Positions 23,211-35,210 of a stretch of DNA of 64,000 nt are shown one piece after another. Position 1 is the first letter of the stretch. The number at the start of each line of letters is the position of its first letter. The translations under genes and the position numbers were made by a program. The DNA is taken from assembly GCA_019022495.1 (NCBI GenBank), contig JAFEKR010000015.1:1116001-1180000 (forward strand), read 5' to 3'. The notes beneath the pieces are model-generated. The model searched no databases, was not told the origin of the DNA, and saw only the letters and a program-made list of their open reading frames with translations. This DNA is from Epichloe hybrida (lineage: Eukaryota > Ascomycota > Sordariomycetes > Hypocreales > Clavicipitaceae).

Positions 23211-23699
23211 TATAGTGATAATTAATATTGCCGTATCTCACCGCCTATTATAATACAGCCCGCATTGTCACAGGCAAACCAACCCATAACCTCTTAACAT
23301 TACACATCGCAACACCATAATAATCGCTTCCTTTTATTCTTCCGCTGTTATGTTATTCCTAGAGATATAGCCATTCTACTCTACTGCAGAAGCTATGATT
23401 AATGCTATTTAAAATGTGCAAGCAAGCGAGGGATTTGTTATAGTTAAGTCTGGTGGTAGTTATTTACGGCGAACTAGCGAGAGAGATTTATTTAAACTTT
23501 AATATTAGCATAGCGGCTAATACAGGCCTTTTAGCACTAATGCAGGTATCTATAGAACCTCCTTATAAAAATTATAATGCCCTTTTATTACGTAAGTATA
23601 ATATAATTAACATAAGAAAGTGTAGGTTCCTTTAGTTAAGTAAAACCTACATAATCACAATCTAGTTATTTCTCCGTTAGATTCTAGTATACTATAACT

Positions 23700-25650
23700 T
23701 TGAAGTTAAGAGAAATTTAGCCTTTCACTCCTTTAGACAAAGGTAAAAAACCTTAGCAAGCTTAGTATATTATTAATAAAGTAAATTATAAGCTAAATCA
23801 TGTAGGAGCACCCTAAGGTCTATATCACTAGCCTAGATGTTTTTTATATCTAGTGTTAGCTACGCCTTATATAATATTACCTAGGAATATTAATATAAAA
23901 ATTCATTAATCTTCTTAAAGATAATAACTATATTTTCTATAAGGTAATCTTTTAGGGTATTTCTAGAAAGCTTTTATAAGTATTCTAGGTATATAAGGAT
24001 TTAATTTAGCAATAGAAGCAAAATCTAGAGCTATTATAAATAGATAATATATATAAGGTTAACTGCTTTAATCTGCCCTTATTACAAGTTACTAGTATTA
24101 TATCTCTATATATAATATTTAGTATTACTTTTAGCCTTACTACTAAAGAAAACTATAAGGCTTATACTTAGCTTTTAAGGCATCTTAAGCTAGTTACAAA
24201 GGCCGCTAGCATTAAAATACCACGTATTATTATCATGGATTTTAACAAAGCTTTTAAATCTAGCCTTTAAACCACCTTCCTATTATTATAGCAGTAGATA
24301 TATAAGTAGTATTTACTATAAAATATTATAATAAATATTATAAAGAAGTAGAAAGGAAACCTTAATAACTATAATATCCTTAAACCACTAGCATACATAA
24401 GAGCACTAAAATTACGCTAGGCACGCCCTTATAGTAACTATATTAATAAAGCTAACTAACCTTAGAATAATAATAAAGATTATATTATAAGGCTTAGTTC
24501 TAAGCTAGCAGAGATAGCTACTATATTAGACTAATCTATTATAAAGGCCCTTAGTAAGGCTATTCTTTATAAGATTAAAGATACACCACTTATAGCTTCT
24601 AGTATTTATAATACGTAGCGATTTATACTATTTACGCTTACTAAGGCTGATTTTTTAAAGTATTAGGATAAGCTCTAAGACTAATTTAAAGAGTAGAATA
24701 GTAAGTTTAAGCCTAGTAATCCTAACTAGAAGAACCCTTACTAACCTTACTCCTAGTAATTATTACATACCTTAATTTAATATATTTACTATAGTGTTAT
24801 AAATAAGCTATATTTACTATAAACCTAAACTAAAATTTTAGAATATTAAGTATATCTTATATAAAGGGATCCTATAGCTACTTAAAGGTATCTTATAAGC
24901 TATGATTTATTAATTTATATATTCTCTACAAATACATCTAGTAGCTTATTTAGAGCTGCTACGCTGCCTTTTCTATAAAATTTAAGAAGTAACTAAAGAG
25001 CTACTAAATTAATTAGGATAACTACCTAATTACTTACCCTTTAGCTTATAAATTAGGCTAGTTTCTAATAAATTAGGTTATCTAGTAATATTAGAAGGTA
25101 AAGGATAAAGAAGAAAGCAAAGCGCCTAGAACCTTATATAGTTATAAGTTTATAGTATAGTTTAAAATCCCTTATAGCTATATAATTACTACTATACTAG
25201 AGAGTAGTAGTAAGCTTCTTATAACTTACTTTAACTATTACTAGTAGCTAAAGCTAATTACTAATAAATAAGAGGCTTAAATTACTACTATTATTAAGCG
25301 TAACCCTAATAATATAGGTAGGTAATAGTAGGCCTATAATAGCCTTACTATATTACTAGGCTAAGTTTTAAATATAGGGAGAATTTATAATACTTTAGAA
25401 TAGTCTTATATACTAGCTAGGGTAAGAGACTAATCTATTATTAAGCTTACTATATTATAGGTATTATAAGCATTATAAGTAATATAATTATAAGCATTAA
25501 TAGCTTTAGGCCGTGGTAGTAAAGGTAAGGGTAGGGCTATAATATTATTAGCTTTAGGCCGTGGCAGAATTATATACTATAGCTACGGCCTGTAGCGTAA
25601 CACGCTTACTAGTATTACTATATAAGTTAATGCTCTTTTTAACGCTATTA
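23700..25650 (+). pseudogene. MULE transposase remnant, copy A
   Basis: Borders are approximate. In one plus frame near 24115-24350 the text reads VTSIISLYIIFSITFSL, then ENYKAYT, then HLKLVTKAASIKIPRIIIM, then DFNKAFKSSL, with TAA/TAG where Gln or Trp codons would be expected. This matches the order of the MULE transposase core, where a short-side-chain strand and the IIxDxxKALxxAL motif carry a catalytic Asp, followed by the FP..QQQ.C.WH region (here a cluster of TAG/CAG codons). Frequent in-frame stops make it non-functional. Confidence 0.7.
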
Positions 25651-25925
25651 TAAACTTATAATAAGCTACTATAATAGCGTTTTTATTATTATAACTATAG
25701 GTCTTAGGAAATCCCTTAATATAGTTAGTTAAAGGAGACCTTACCTTTGTAACGCTTGTATTCATACTAATGCTAAGTTAATCCTTCTCTAATAATCCCT
25801 CTAAGAAGCCTAGTAGTTAACTATAATTTATTTCCTATAATTTACTAGTAATATAACTATAATAGCTTTAATAATATTAATATCTTAATACCTATTATAG
25901 GCATTGTAATTAACTCTTGATAATA

Positions 25926-26041
25926 CTATGAAGATTAATGGACGCGAGCCACACTAAAAACAGGTGGGCGAGTTGTCTATCCTAATTAGGACTAATGGCA
26001 GATGCGTAATCAATTTTTAACAGATGCGTGTTTAGGCGTCC
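25926..26041 (-). repeat. Terminal inverted repeat, right end of MULE copy A (internal)
   Basis: Inverted match to 23094-23210, ending GTGTTTAGGCGTCC. It is followed at once by ATCGCGCAA (26042-26050), which is the insertion-site sequence inside copy B. Confidence 0.9.
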
Positions 26042-26246
26042 ATCGCGCAAGTACGATATAATTAACACGAGAAAGTGTGGGTTCCTTTAGTCAAGCAAAA
26101 CCTACATAATCACAATCCAGTTATTTCTCTATTAGATTCTAGTATACTATAACTTTAAAGTCAAGAGAAATTCGGCCTTTTGCTCCTTTAGATAAAGGTA
26201 GAAAACCTTAGCAAGCTTAGTATATTATTAATAAAGTAAATTATAG
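26042..26246 (+). mobile_element. MULE copy B, left fragment of the surviving right-hand part
   Basis: These 205 bases align without gaps to copy A from 23587 (ATTACGTAA there, ATCGCGCAA here). It keeps more C and G than the same stretch in copy A, so it is less affected by RIP. It is cut at 26246 by the copia insertion (target TATAG) and resumes at 32952. Confidence 0.88.
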
Positions 26247-26466
26247 TGTTGGATTCACCAAGGTCCTGCGCAGGTAATAAATCCCGTATGATTGAAGTTG
26301 ATGATAGTTAGTTAGCTAGCTAGGAAAGAGGGCGAAATCCGTATGTGGGGCACAAAAGGGGGTGGCGAATTAATACAGCCAATCATATCGCGTGCATCGC
26401 GCCGGACCCACAATTAGTCCAGTCTTTGGCCACGATTAAACTAATGAAAATCCAAAGGAATTAATA
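26247..26466 (-). repeat. LTR (3' LTR of the minus-strand copia element)
   Basis: 220 bases from TGTTGGATTC to GGAATTAATA. Compared with the other LTR I count about 17 differences by eye, all transitions and no transversion or gap, as RIP produces. Confidence 0.92.
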
Positions 26467-26473
26467 CTAGCAA

Positions 26474-26489
26474 TCTCTCTTTTTCCTTC
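26474..26489 (-). other. Probable polypurine tract of the copia element
   Basis: GAAGGAAAAAGAGAGA on the minus strand, eight bases from the LTR. This is the usual primer site for plus-strand DNA synthesis and supports the minus orientation. Confidence 0.6.
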
Positions 26490-26699
26490 GTGGCTAAAGA
26501 GCTTAAAAACATAATAAAAATCAGATTAAAGGAAAGTGTATACTAGTGGATCCCTTAATAGGAATCCGCTACTCTAATTAGCTGTCGCGGCATTGGTTAA
26601 TTAAATTAATCTATTATTCCTTACCTAAGCTCCTGTTTCCTAATATTATAGGTCTTTTTACCTATCCTTTAATATAAATCATTAATTCGTTTGAATTAA

Positions 26700-29600
26700 T
26701 TAAAGAGGAAAGTAATAAATTCGGCAATGCTTTTGTTATTGCATTCGCTAGATTGTTATTGCTATTAATCCACCTAACTTCGTAGATCTCATGCCTTTTA
26801 TACAATTAATAAAGAGCTATAATATTAATTATTAGTCTCTTCTCCTTTATAGTTCCTAGCTTTATAAGATATTTATATAATAAAAAAGAATTAGTATAGA
26901 GAATTGTAGGAATTTAAGGTATCTTTAATTAATCCGTAATCTAATATAGAGTCATGGAAATCGCATAGGCAATATCTGCGCCTTAAACCATGCTATATAA
27001 CTTAGAGGCAAGCGTGCTATAAGTAACTCTCTTGCTCTTTATTAAGCTATATGTGATAATATTACCTTTTATAATAAAGGTATTATTATCTTATATTATC
27101 TTGTTGCCAATTATAATCACATATCCGATCTATAAGCTTAAATCCTTGTTATTAGCAAGCAATTTATCTACAAATATAAAGAGCTTTACCTCCTTAAGGA
27201 CTAAGGGGATATATCGCAGTCTACGCTATTAATTCTTAATCTACTATTTAAGGCGTTTATTAAGATATATAATATCTTCTATAGAGAGCTCTTAGTGTTA
27301 AGCTATAATTAAAAGGTTATATAAAGCTTCTAGTTAACATATAGTTATAATATAGCTTCCTTAGGCTTATTATTCCACGTAGTCTTGCTTTACTATTAGG
27401 GATTAAGGATTAACTTCCTTAATCTTCTAACTCTAGCCTTTCTAGGTTAATATTAGCAAGTTATTAGTGTTTTAGGTTAAGATACACCTATTAAAGATAA
27501 GGGGATTCTTAGCGGTTAATTATTACTTTTCTTTAGCTATAAAATTAGCCTTCTAGAGCTCTTTCTCTTCTTTTTAGAAGAAGTTATTATCACTTAGGCC
27601 TAATATATTATTAGTTTACATTCTAATAATACTAAAGAGATTCTTATTATTCAGAGCTATAATCAATAAGCAGGGATTATAGGTTAAAGTCATCATATTA
27701 AGGTTATCCCTATAGTAACAGAAGTACGTTACCTACTAGTAGGTTCTAGCCTCTGTAATCCTATAAAGAGGTCTAATTAATTTAATTACAGTCTCTTCTA
27801 GAAAGAGATATGCAATTTACTTTGGTAATCTCATAATAATTAGCCTCGTTAGCACCGTGTGCGATTAAGTATAGGCTTACGTAATATCGCGAATCCAAAG
27901 GTAAATACCTCTTTTTCTTAATAATAGAGCAATAGCTACAATAAGTTATTAGCTTGCTTATTAAATTATTAGTAATTACGTCAGGATAAATTCCTTTCCT
28001 TTATTATTATGGCCTTATACAATAAGACAAGATTTCTTATATAGCAAGTCTATTCCTTTGCCTTTAATCTCTCTAACTATATAAGAATCAAAGATTCTAT
28101 AACCTCTATGCTTCGCTAGGTTATACTTAATAAATTTAAATACATCATAAGCTTATAAAGTATTAATCTTAGCTTAATTAGACTACTTAAAGGGTTTTCC
28201 TAGGGTTATAATCCTTCCTTCTTAGCGGAGCTAAAGGGCAAGGTTCTAATTAGCCTCTTCCTTTGCTATAAGAAATACTATGCTTAGTATCCCTCTAGTT
28301 ATAACCTCTTAAATAAAGGCCTTCTCTTAATCTTTATTTATAAGTATATAGAGCTAAACTAAGCTAATATCCTTCTTAGGGCTATAAGGTTTTCTTTTCC
28401 TTACTTTTATTCCTTTAGGGTATAGTAATAAGTCTTTAACTTAATAGCTTCCCCTTAGGGCCTTTTAGGCTTTATAAGCCTCTTTATTAGACTCTCCTAC
28501 ACTTATAAATTACACTATAAGGGCTTTTCTTAGTCTCCCTTACTTTCTCTTAGCTAGTATCTATAGCTCTTTACTATTTTCTATTAGAGAATCTCTTTTA
28601 TTTATAGTAGTTAGTTATATAGCTCCTTCTTCCTTTACGTTACTTAGTTATTACTCTAGTGAATTATAAGGCTTTATCTCCTACTACTCTAGCCTCTCTA
28701 TAGTATATAAGTTTTTATAATAAGGCTTTACTACTATAGATTAAAACTTTACTAGGCTATAGGGTATATTAATAGTATAGGTCTCTCTATTAGTAGTAAG
28801 TAGCTTATATAGGCTATGCTAGCCACCTTTCTCTCTCTATATGTATATATTAGCCTATAAAGGTAACTAATATATAGGCGCTATATTAGGACTATTTTAG
28901 GCTCTAAGGGCATCGTAGACCTGCCACGAAGCTAGATAGTGGTAGACTTTATTAGTAGCTTTATAAATTACTTTAGTATATTAAATAATAAAGACGCTTA
29001 GTAATAACTTATTTATTATCTATAGGTAGCCTCTAAAGACTAGTATAGTTAGGATAATACTATTTAGGCCTATAGAGTTATTAATTACCTTAATAGCTAT
29101 TTAGAGATATTACTCTAGCGCAAGCTTCGTTCTAATTAAGTCTATAATAATATTATAGGCTTGGCGTAAAGGTCCATGGTATCTCTTAACCTTTCTAATA
29201 CTATTATAGGCTTTGATTAGTATCTCACTGGTTTTAATTAATATTAATTAAGCATAATACCTAAATTTAGTAAAAGTAAAGTTATTACTAGCATCGTGGA
29301 TAATCTAATCTAGAGGTCTGAGATAAGTATTAATCTAATATTTACGGATTACATCCTAGATATCTTAAGCCTTCTGCTTCTTTAGATTAAGGAATTGGGC
29401 TACCTAGAACAATATTGCTAAATTAATAATATAAAGCACTAGTTAGCTATTAATCTGCATAATATTAACAATAATCTTGTAGTTAAATTTGTAGTTATCT
29501 TTGATTATAAACTTGAATTAACCAGGGGCCTTTCTATACATCTAGTAATAGTAGCAGGCTTTAGTTAATTCCTTAATTGCCTAGCGTTTAACTTTATAAC

Positions 29601-32000
29601 TAGCTTAGTAAAGGATCTTTATAGTTATTAAATAGAAGGGTAACTAAGTTAATAATGTAATTAATAGATATCTCCTTCTAAAAGGTAGAAGGTAATTATT
29701 TCCTTTGCTTCTAGTAACCACTAAGGATATCCCTATTATTATATAATAAGTATAGTCTTATTACCTTAGATAAGTATGTTAGCAAGGTTATTAATCTTAA
29801 CTTGTATTTTATCTATATTAGTTATTAAGAAGAGGAAGGGGGTAGCTATGTTAAGGATATAGAATTTAAGCTCTCTAAGTTCTATAAGCACATAAAGAAT
29901 TCCTCTTATAACTACTAATCTAGCGCTAAATATAATAATTTAGGGTTCACAGGGGGTTACCTTTAATAAAGGTATTAATCTTAATAAAGCCTTTACTTAT
30001 GCCTCTCCTATAGTTAACTTTCCTATAGCGCTAGTGTTAGGTATAATTCCTCCAAAGACCTCTTTAGAATAGTATTCTTTAGAGATATAGTAAATCAAGC
30101 CTTTATTACACTCTTATAGCTTGTAAAGCTCCTGCCTAAGGAATATATATTAGAAGGCTTAATTATTAAGGGTTATAAGAACATTAATATTAGCGGCGTT
30201 ATAGTTAGTCTATAATCCGGAGTAGAAGAAATATATAATACTTAGATATACTATTAATAGTTACTCCTTAATATTATTATTATTATCTTTAGCTTCTATA
30301 TAAGCTATAAGATATACTTCCTAATTCTTACCTAAGCCTTTATTAGGCTTATTCTTATTCTACCCTTTATAGGAGGTAAGGAATACTTAGAATCTCTTCT
30401 CTAAAGGGGGTGTATAGTGTGTCTTACTAGCCTACTAGTAGTCTTTCTCTTTTTAATACTCTTTAGCGAAGTAATTAAAAGACTAGCAGCCACTCTTACC
30501 ACATATAAAGTAGCACTTAGTGCTTAGCCTAGGGCTTTATCTATAATAGCTTCCTCCACCACAGGATTATTATCTATACTAATAATTAGTAAACATAGCC
30601 TCTAGGGGGTCTTCTTATTAGTACTAAAGGTATTAGGAGAACTTCTTATTTAATTCTATAATAGTAATTACCTTACAAAGGTCTCTAGCAAGACTCTTAA
30701 AGCCTACAGAGTGTATATATTTCACTATCTAATATTTAGGCACACTAGCTATAGCGTTTAAGGCTTACTTATAGAGTTTAGTATCTACTATCTTAGCAAG
30801 GTATAGGCCTCTATAGATCTTCTTAAGGGTTAATAATATAATCTTAAGGTAATTAAGCTTACTTTTATTAGGGTTCTTCTTAATTATACTCTTTAGCATT
30901 ATACTACTCTATTTATAGTAATAGAATTACTAGTTACTTTCTATCTTAAAGCATTAACAAATATAAGTAATTATCTCTTTATAGGAATAGTTATTCCTAA
31001 AGAGGTAATTAAGGTAGTATTACTTAGCATCACCTATTAACATAATAGGGAAAGCCTTCTAATAATACATTCAAGGAAGGTTAATTCTATTACACTTATT
31101 TTTAAAGAGCGTAATCTTTAGCGTTAAGAAGTTATATAGCTTTCTACTATAGTAGTTACTATCCTTATATATCTTTATAAGCTCTGAGATCTTCTTTGTA
31201 ATCTAATCTTTAGAGAGGAATTACTATAAAGGCATAATTTATTATAAATAACAGTCCACTAGTCGTTCTTAATAATAATTATCCAGATAGAGCTATTAAT
31301 ATAATAGGGATTATTACAGGGGTTCTTATAAGGGTTTAAGTAATCTCTAGGGTTAGGGAAGGTTAATTTCTAGGGTAGGTTATTAGGGCTATTAATATTA
31401 AGGTTCTAGGGGTTCGGAAGATTATAGTCTTTCTTATGATCTTTCCTATAACTAAAGGGGTATTAAGGTTTAATAAAGCACTTCCTTAAGCAATACTAGG
31501 ATTAAATATCCTAGGCCTTATCTAATAAGGATGCCATAATCTCGTAAAGAATTATATAATTCTCTAATAATATCCTTAGATGCCCTTTTAAAGGTATCTT
31601 TAGACTAGCCTTTAAAGTCTTCTTAGAATAATTCCTATAAGTTATTATCTCTCTAACCTTAATACTCACTAAGGTTAATAAATCTTATAATCTAGTTATT
31701 AAGCTTAAGCTACATAGTAGTCTCTAGATCTAGCTTAACAGATTCTTTCTAGTTATATAAGAAATCGTAAGTAAGCTATTAAAGGCATAGGGGTAATTCA
31801 TGCTCTTAGGGTCTTTTAGGGGTAATAATTAAAGCCTTACTATCACTAGTAGCCTTTGCTCTTATAGAAGGTCTAGATTCCTCTACTATCTTTAACTATA
31901 AAAGGAACGTTACTAATTTATTATTTTTACTACTAATTAAGCTCCTATGCTTACCTATCGCTATTATAAGGTTTTTCTTTCGTATTTTAGGAGCGTTATC
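26700..32000 (-). pseudogene. Copia Gag-Pol remnant
   Basis: Approximate extent. The minus strand contains Gag zinc-knuckle, integrase, reverse transcriptase and RNase H segments in that order. Each is broken by TAA or TAG at positions where CAA, CAG or TGG codons are expected, consistent with C-to-T change on either strand. No intact frame longer than about 70 codons remains. The element cannot encode working proteins. Confidence 0.8.
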
Positions 32001-32726
32001 ACTCTAATAAAATTAGAAGATTGTAAAAACAGGAAAAAACAGAAGAAAAAGCAGCGGAAGTAGCAAAAGTAGTAATAAGAATAAAGCAACAAGAACAAAT
32101 CACTAGAGATAAAGAAAGCAACAGAAGTTCCAAAAGTAACTAGAAAATAATAGGAAAAGTAATAAGGGAATAATAAGGATTACCACTTCCTGTTTTTTGT
32201 AAAAAGGAGAGAAGGAGGTAATCTCTCTTTCTTGCTAATAAGTATAGGGCAAATAGCACTAATAATAAAGAGGGCAAAAAAAGAAATAAGCAGTAGGTGC
32301 TTATAGGGAGAGATTAAAGGTTTGTTAGAAGAAGGGAATATTTATAGAGAAGTTATAAATATATTAGCTAGCTTAGCTAAGGTTATTCAACATTAGGTTC
32401 GAAATAAATGCCTTGCGGCAATAGATTTGGTTATTTATTTAGTTTTCTTATAATAGATAATAAAATCAATAATTAACAACAATATCCCGGATAGATATAA
32501 TAAAGTTATATCCCTAAGCCTAAGGGTCAATAGATCAATTCCTTAGAAGCCTAATAAGCCCACAACTAGGATTCTAGTCTCTTCCTTTAGCATACTTATG
32601 CAGTTATGCCTCTCTACCATAATAACTATTACGGTATAATAAGGGGTAGTGGTAGTGGTGTCTGCAGAAATGTCTCTTCTTATAATACCTAGCTTATCTG
32701 TGGTTATGAAGTTAACCACTAATCAG

Positions 32727-32946
32727 TGTTAGATTCACCAAGGTCCTGCGCAGGTAATAAATCCCGTATAATTAAAGTTAATAATAGTTAGTTAGCTAGC
32801 TAGGAAAGAGGGCGAAATCCGTATGTAAGGCACAAAAGGGGGTGGCAAATTAATGCAGCCAATCATATCGCGTGCATCGCGCCGGACCCATAATTAGTCC
32901 GGTCTTTGGCCACGATTAAACCGATGAAGATCCGAAGGAATCAACA
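32727..32946 (-). repeat. LTR (5' LTR of the minus-strand copia element)
   Basis: 220 bases from TGTTAGATTC to GGAATCAACA, followed directly by the TATAG target duplication at 32947-32951. Confidence 0.92.
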
Positions 32947-32951
32947 TATAG

Positions 32952-35201
32952 GCTAAATCATATAAGAGCACCCTAAGGTCTATATCACTAGCCTAGATGT
33001 TTTTTATATCTAGCATTAGCTACGCCTTACATAATATTACCTAGGAATATTAACACAAAAATTCATTAATCTTCTTAAAGATAATAACTATATTTTCTAT
33101 AAAGTAATCTTTTAGGGTATTTCTAGAAAGCTTTCGTAAGTATTCTAGGTATATAAGGATTTAATTTAGTAATAGAAGTAAAATCTAAAGCTATTATAGA
33201 TAGATAATATATATAAGGTTAACTGCTTTAATCTGCCCTTATTATAAGTCACTAGTGTTATATCTCTATATATAATATTTAGTGTTGCTTTTAGCCTTAC
33301 TACTAAAGAGAACTATAAGGCTTATACTTAGCTTTTAAGGCATCTTAAGCTAGCTATAGAGGCTACTAGTATTAAAATACTATGTGTTATTATTATGGAT
33401 TTTAATAAAGCTCTTAAATCTAGCCTTTGAATTACTTTCCTATTATTATAGTAGTAGATATATAAGTAGTATTTACTATAGAATATTATAATAAATATTA
33501 TAAAGAAGTAGAAAAGAAACCTTAATAACTATAATATCCTTAAACTACTAGCGCGCATAAGAGCGCCAAAATCACGCTAGGCATGCCCTTATAATAACTA
33601 TATTAATAAAGCTAACTAACCTTAGAATAATAATAAAGATTACATTATAAGGCTTAGTTCTAAGCTAGTAAAGATAGCCACTATATTAGACTAATCTATT
33701 ATAAAGGCCCTTAGTAAGCCTATTCTTTATAAGATTAAAGATATACCACTTATAGCTTCTAGCATTTATAATATATAGTAATTTATGCTATTTACGCTTA
33801 CTAAGGCTAATTTTTTAAAGCATTAGGATAAGCTCTAAGACTAATTTAAAGAGTAGGATAGTAAGTTTAAGCCTAGTAATCCTAACTAGAAGAACCCTTA
33901 CTAACCTTACTCCTAGTAATTATTATATACCTTAATTTAATATATTTACTATAGTATTATAAATAGGCTATATTTACTATAAACCTAAACTAAAATTTTA
34001 GAATATTAAGTATATCTTATATAAAGGGATCCTATAGCCACTTAAAGGTATCTTATAAGCTATAATTTATTAATTTATATATTCTTTATAAATATATTTA
34101 GTAGCTTATTTAGAGCTGCTATGCTACCTTTTCTATAAAATTTAAGAAGTAACTAAAGAGCTACTAAATTAATTAGGATAACTACCTAATTACTTACCCT
34201 TTAGCCTATAAATTAGGCTAGTTTCTAATAAATTAAGTTATCTAGTAATATTAGAAGGTAAAGAATAAAGAAGAAGGTAAAGTGCCTAGGACCTTATATA
34301 GTTATAAGTTTATAGTATAGTTTAGAATCCCTTATAGCTATATAATTACTACTATACTAGAGAGTAATAGTAAGCTTCTTATAACTTACTTTAACTATTA
34401 CTAGTAGCTAAAGCTAATTACTAATAAATAAGAGGCTTAAATCACTACTATTATTAAGCCTAACCCTAATAATATAGGTAAGTAATAGTAGGCCTATAAT
34501 AGCCTTACTATATTACTAGGCTAAGTTTTAAATATAGGGAGAATCTATAATACTTTAAAATAGTCTTATATACTAGCTAGGGTAAGAGACTAATCTGTTA
34601 TTAAGCTTGCTATATTATAGGTATTATAAGCATTATAGGTAATATAATTATAAGCATTAATAGCTTTAGGCTATAGTAATAGAGGTAAGGGTAGGGCTAT
34701 AATATTATTAGCTTTAGGCCACAGTAGAATCACATGCTATAGCCATGGCCTATAGTATAATACACTTACTAGTATTACTACGTAAGTTAACGCCCTTTTT
34801 AATGCTATTATAAACTTATAATAAGCTACTATAATAGTGTTTTTATTATTATAATTACAGGTCTTAGGAAATCCCTTAATATAGTTAGTTAAAGAAGACC
34901 TTACCTCTATAATACTTATATTTACACTAATGCTAAGTTAATCCTTCTTTAATAATCCCTCTAAGAAGCCTAGTAGTTAACTATAATTTATTTCCTATAA
35001 TCCGCTAGTAATATAACTATAATAGCTTTAATAATATTAATATCTTAATACTTATTATAGGCATTATAATTAACTCTTAATAATGCTATGAAGATTAATA
35101 GACGTAAGCCACACTAAAAACAGGTGGGCGGGTCGTCTATCCCGATTAGGACTAACGGCAGATGCGTAATCAATTTTTGACAGATGCGTGTTTAGGCGTC
35201 C
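32952..35201 (+). mobile_element. MULE copy B, right fragment
   Basis: It continues copy B after the copia insertion and ends with the outer inverted repeat. With 26042-26246 it totals 2455 bases, exactly the length of the matching part of copy A (23587-26041), so the two copies differ by no net insertion or deletion. The MULE transposase remnant is again visible on the plus strand (about 33250-33520) with stop codons. Confidence 0.88.
35086..35201 (-). repeat. Terminal inverted repeat, right (outer)
   Basis: Inverted match to 23094-23210, ending GTGTTTAGGCGTCC immediately before the target duplication. Confidence 0.9.
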
Positions 35202-35210
35202 CGGGAGTCT
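35202..35210. repeat. Target site duplication, right copy
   Basis: CGGGAGTCT directly after the right inverted repeat. It is identical to 23085-23093. Confidence 0.9.

Larger units (their letters stand above)
23094..26041 (+). mobile_element. Mutator-like DNA transposon (Hop-type MULE), copy A, 2948 bp, decayed
   Basis: Both inverted ends are present and the length is 2948 bp. The plus strand carries the remains of a MULE transposase (24100-24350 most readable). The size and ~117-bp ends resemble Hop of Fusarium oxysporum, known as a 3.3-kb MULE with long inverted repeats. The left half now adjoins genomic DNA, but its partner right end (26041) abuts the interior of copy B, so the left end is probably a hybrid formed by recombination between two copies. 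Confidence 0.85.
26247..32946 (-). mobile_element. Ty1/copia LTR retrotransposon, complete ends, coding region destroyed
   Basis: It is 6700 bp with 220-bp LTRs beginning TG and ending CA, flanked by the 5-bp duplication TATAG (26242-26246 and 32947-32951). It is transcribed on the minus strand, so the 5' LTR is the right one. Remnants in sense order: a zinc knuckle near 30500 (C-Y-F-I-C-G-K-S-G-C), an integrase C-terminal core near 29130-29230 (SIRKVKRYHGPLRQAYNII), a reverse transcriptase near 27560-27670 (YNPCLLI, then RM-stop-TNNILGLSDNNFF), and an RNase H tail near 26720-26790 (EIYEVRWINSNNNLANA). The order integrase, RT, RNase H is diagnostic of copia rather than gypsy. A purine-rich tract on the minus strand (26474-26489) lies next to the left LTR, as expected for the polypurine primer. 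Confidence 0.92.
23085..35210. mobile_element. RIP-degraded nested transposon island with 9-bp target duplication
   Basis: A block 23094-35201 is bordered by CGGGAGTCT on both sides (23085-23093 and 35202-35210). The inverted ends (GGACATCTAAACAC at left, GTGTTTAGGCGTCC at right) sit directly against it. Nine bases is the duplication typical of Mutator-like elements. Inside, base composition shifts to strongly A+T-rich, and stop codons TAA/TAG occur in all frames, the mark of RIP (CpA to TpA). The block consists of MULE copy A (23094-26041), then the right part of MULE copy B, interrupted by a copia element. Joining 23093 to 35211 restores what should be the empty site. Confidence 0.93.

Noticed and set aside
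25583..25765. 60-codon minus frame in MULE copy A
   Set aside because: A chance gap between stops in RIP'd DNA; the transposase is on the other strand.
27032..27232. 66-codon plus frame in the AT-rich block
   Set aside because: It lies antisense inside the decayed copia polyprotein.
32390..32420. GGTTCGAAA resembling a tRNA B box
   Set aside because: No matching A box or cloverleaf around it, and it lies inside the decayed retrotransposon.
26247..32946. Gypsy-type retrotransposon
   Set aside because: Sense order is integrase, then RT, then RNase H, and the RT and RNase H motifs are copia-like.
23200..35100. AT-rich block as mitochondrial insert or centromere
   Set aside because: LTRs, inverted repeats, target duplications and transposase/RT remnants explain the whole block as RIP'd transposons.
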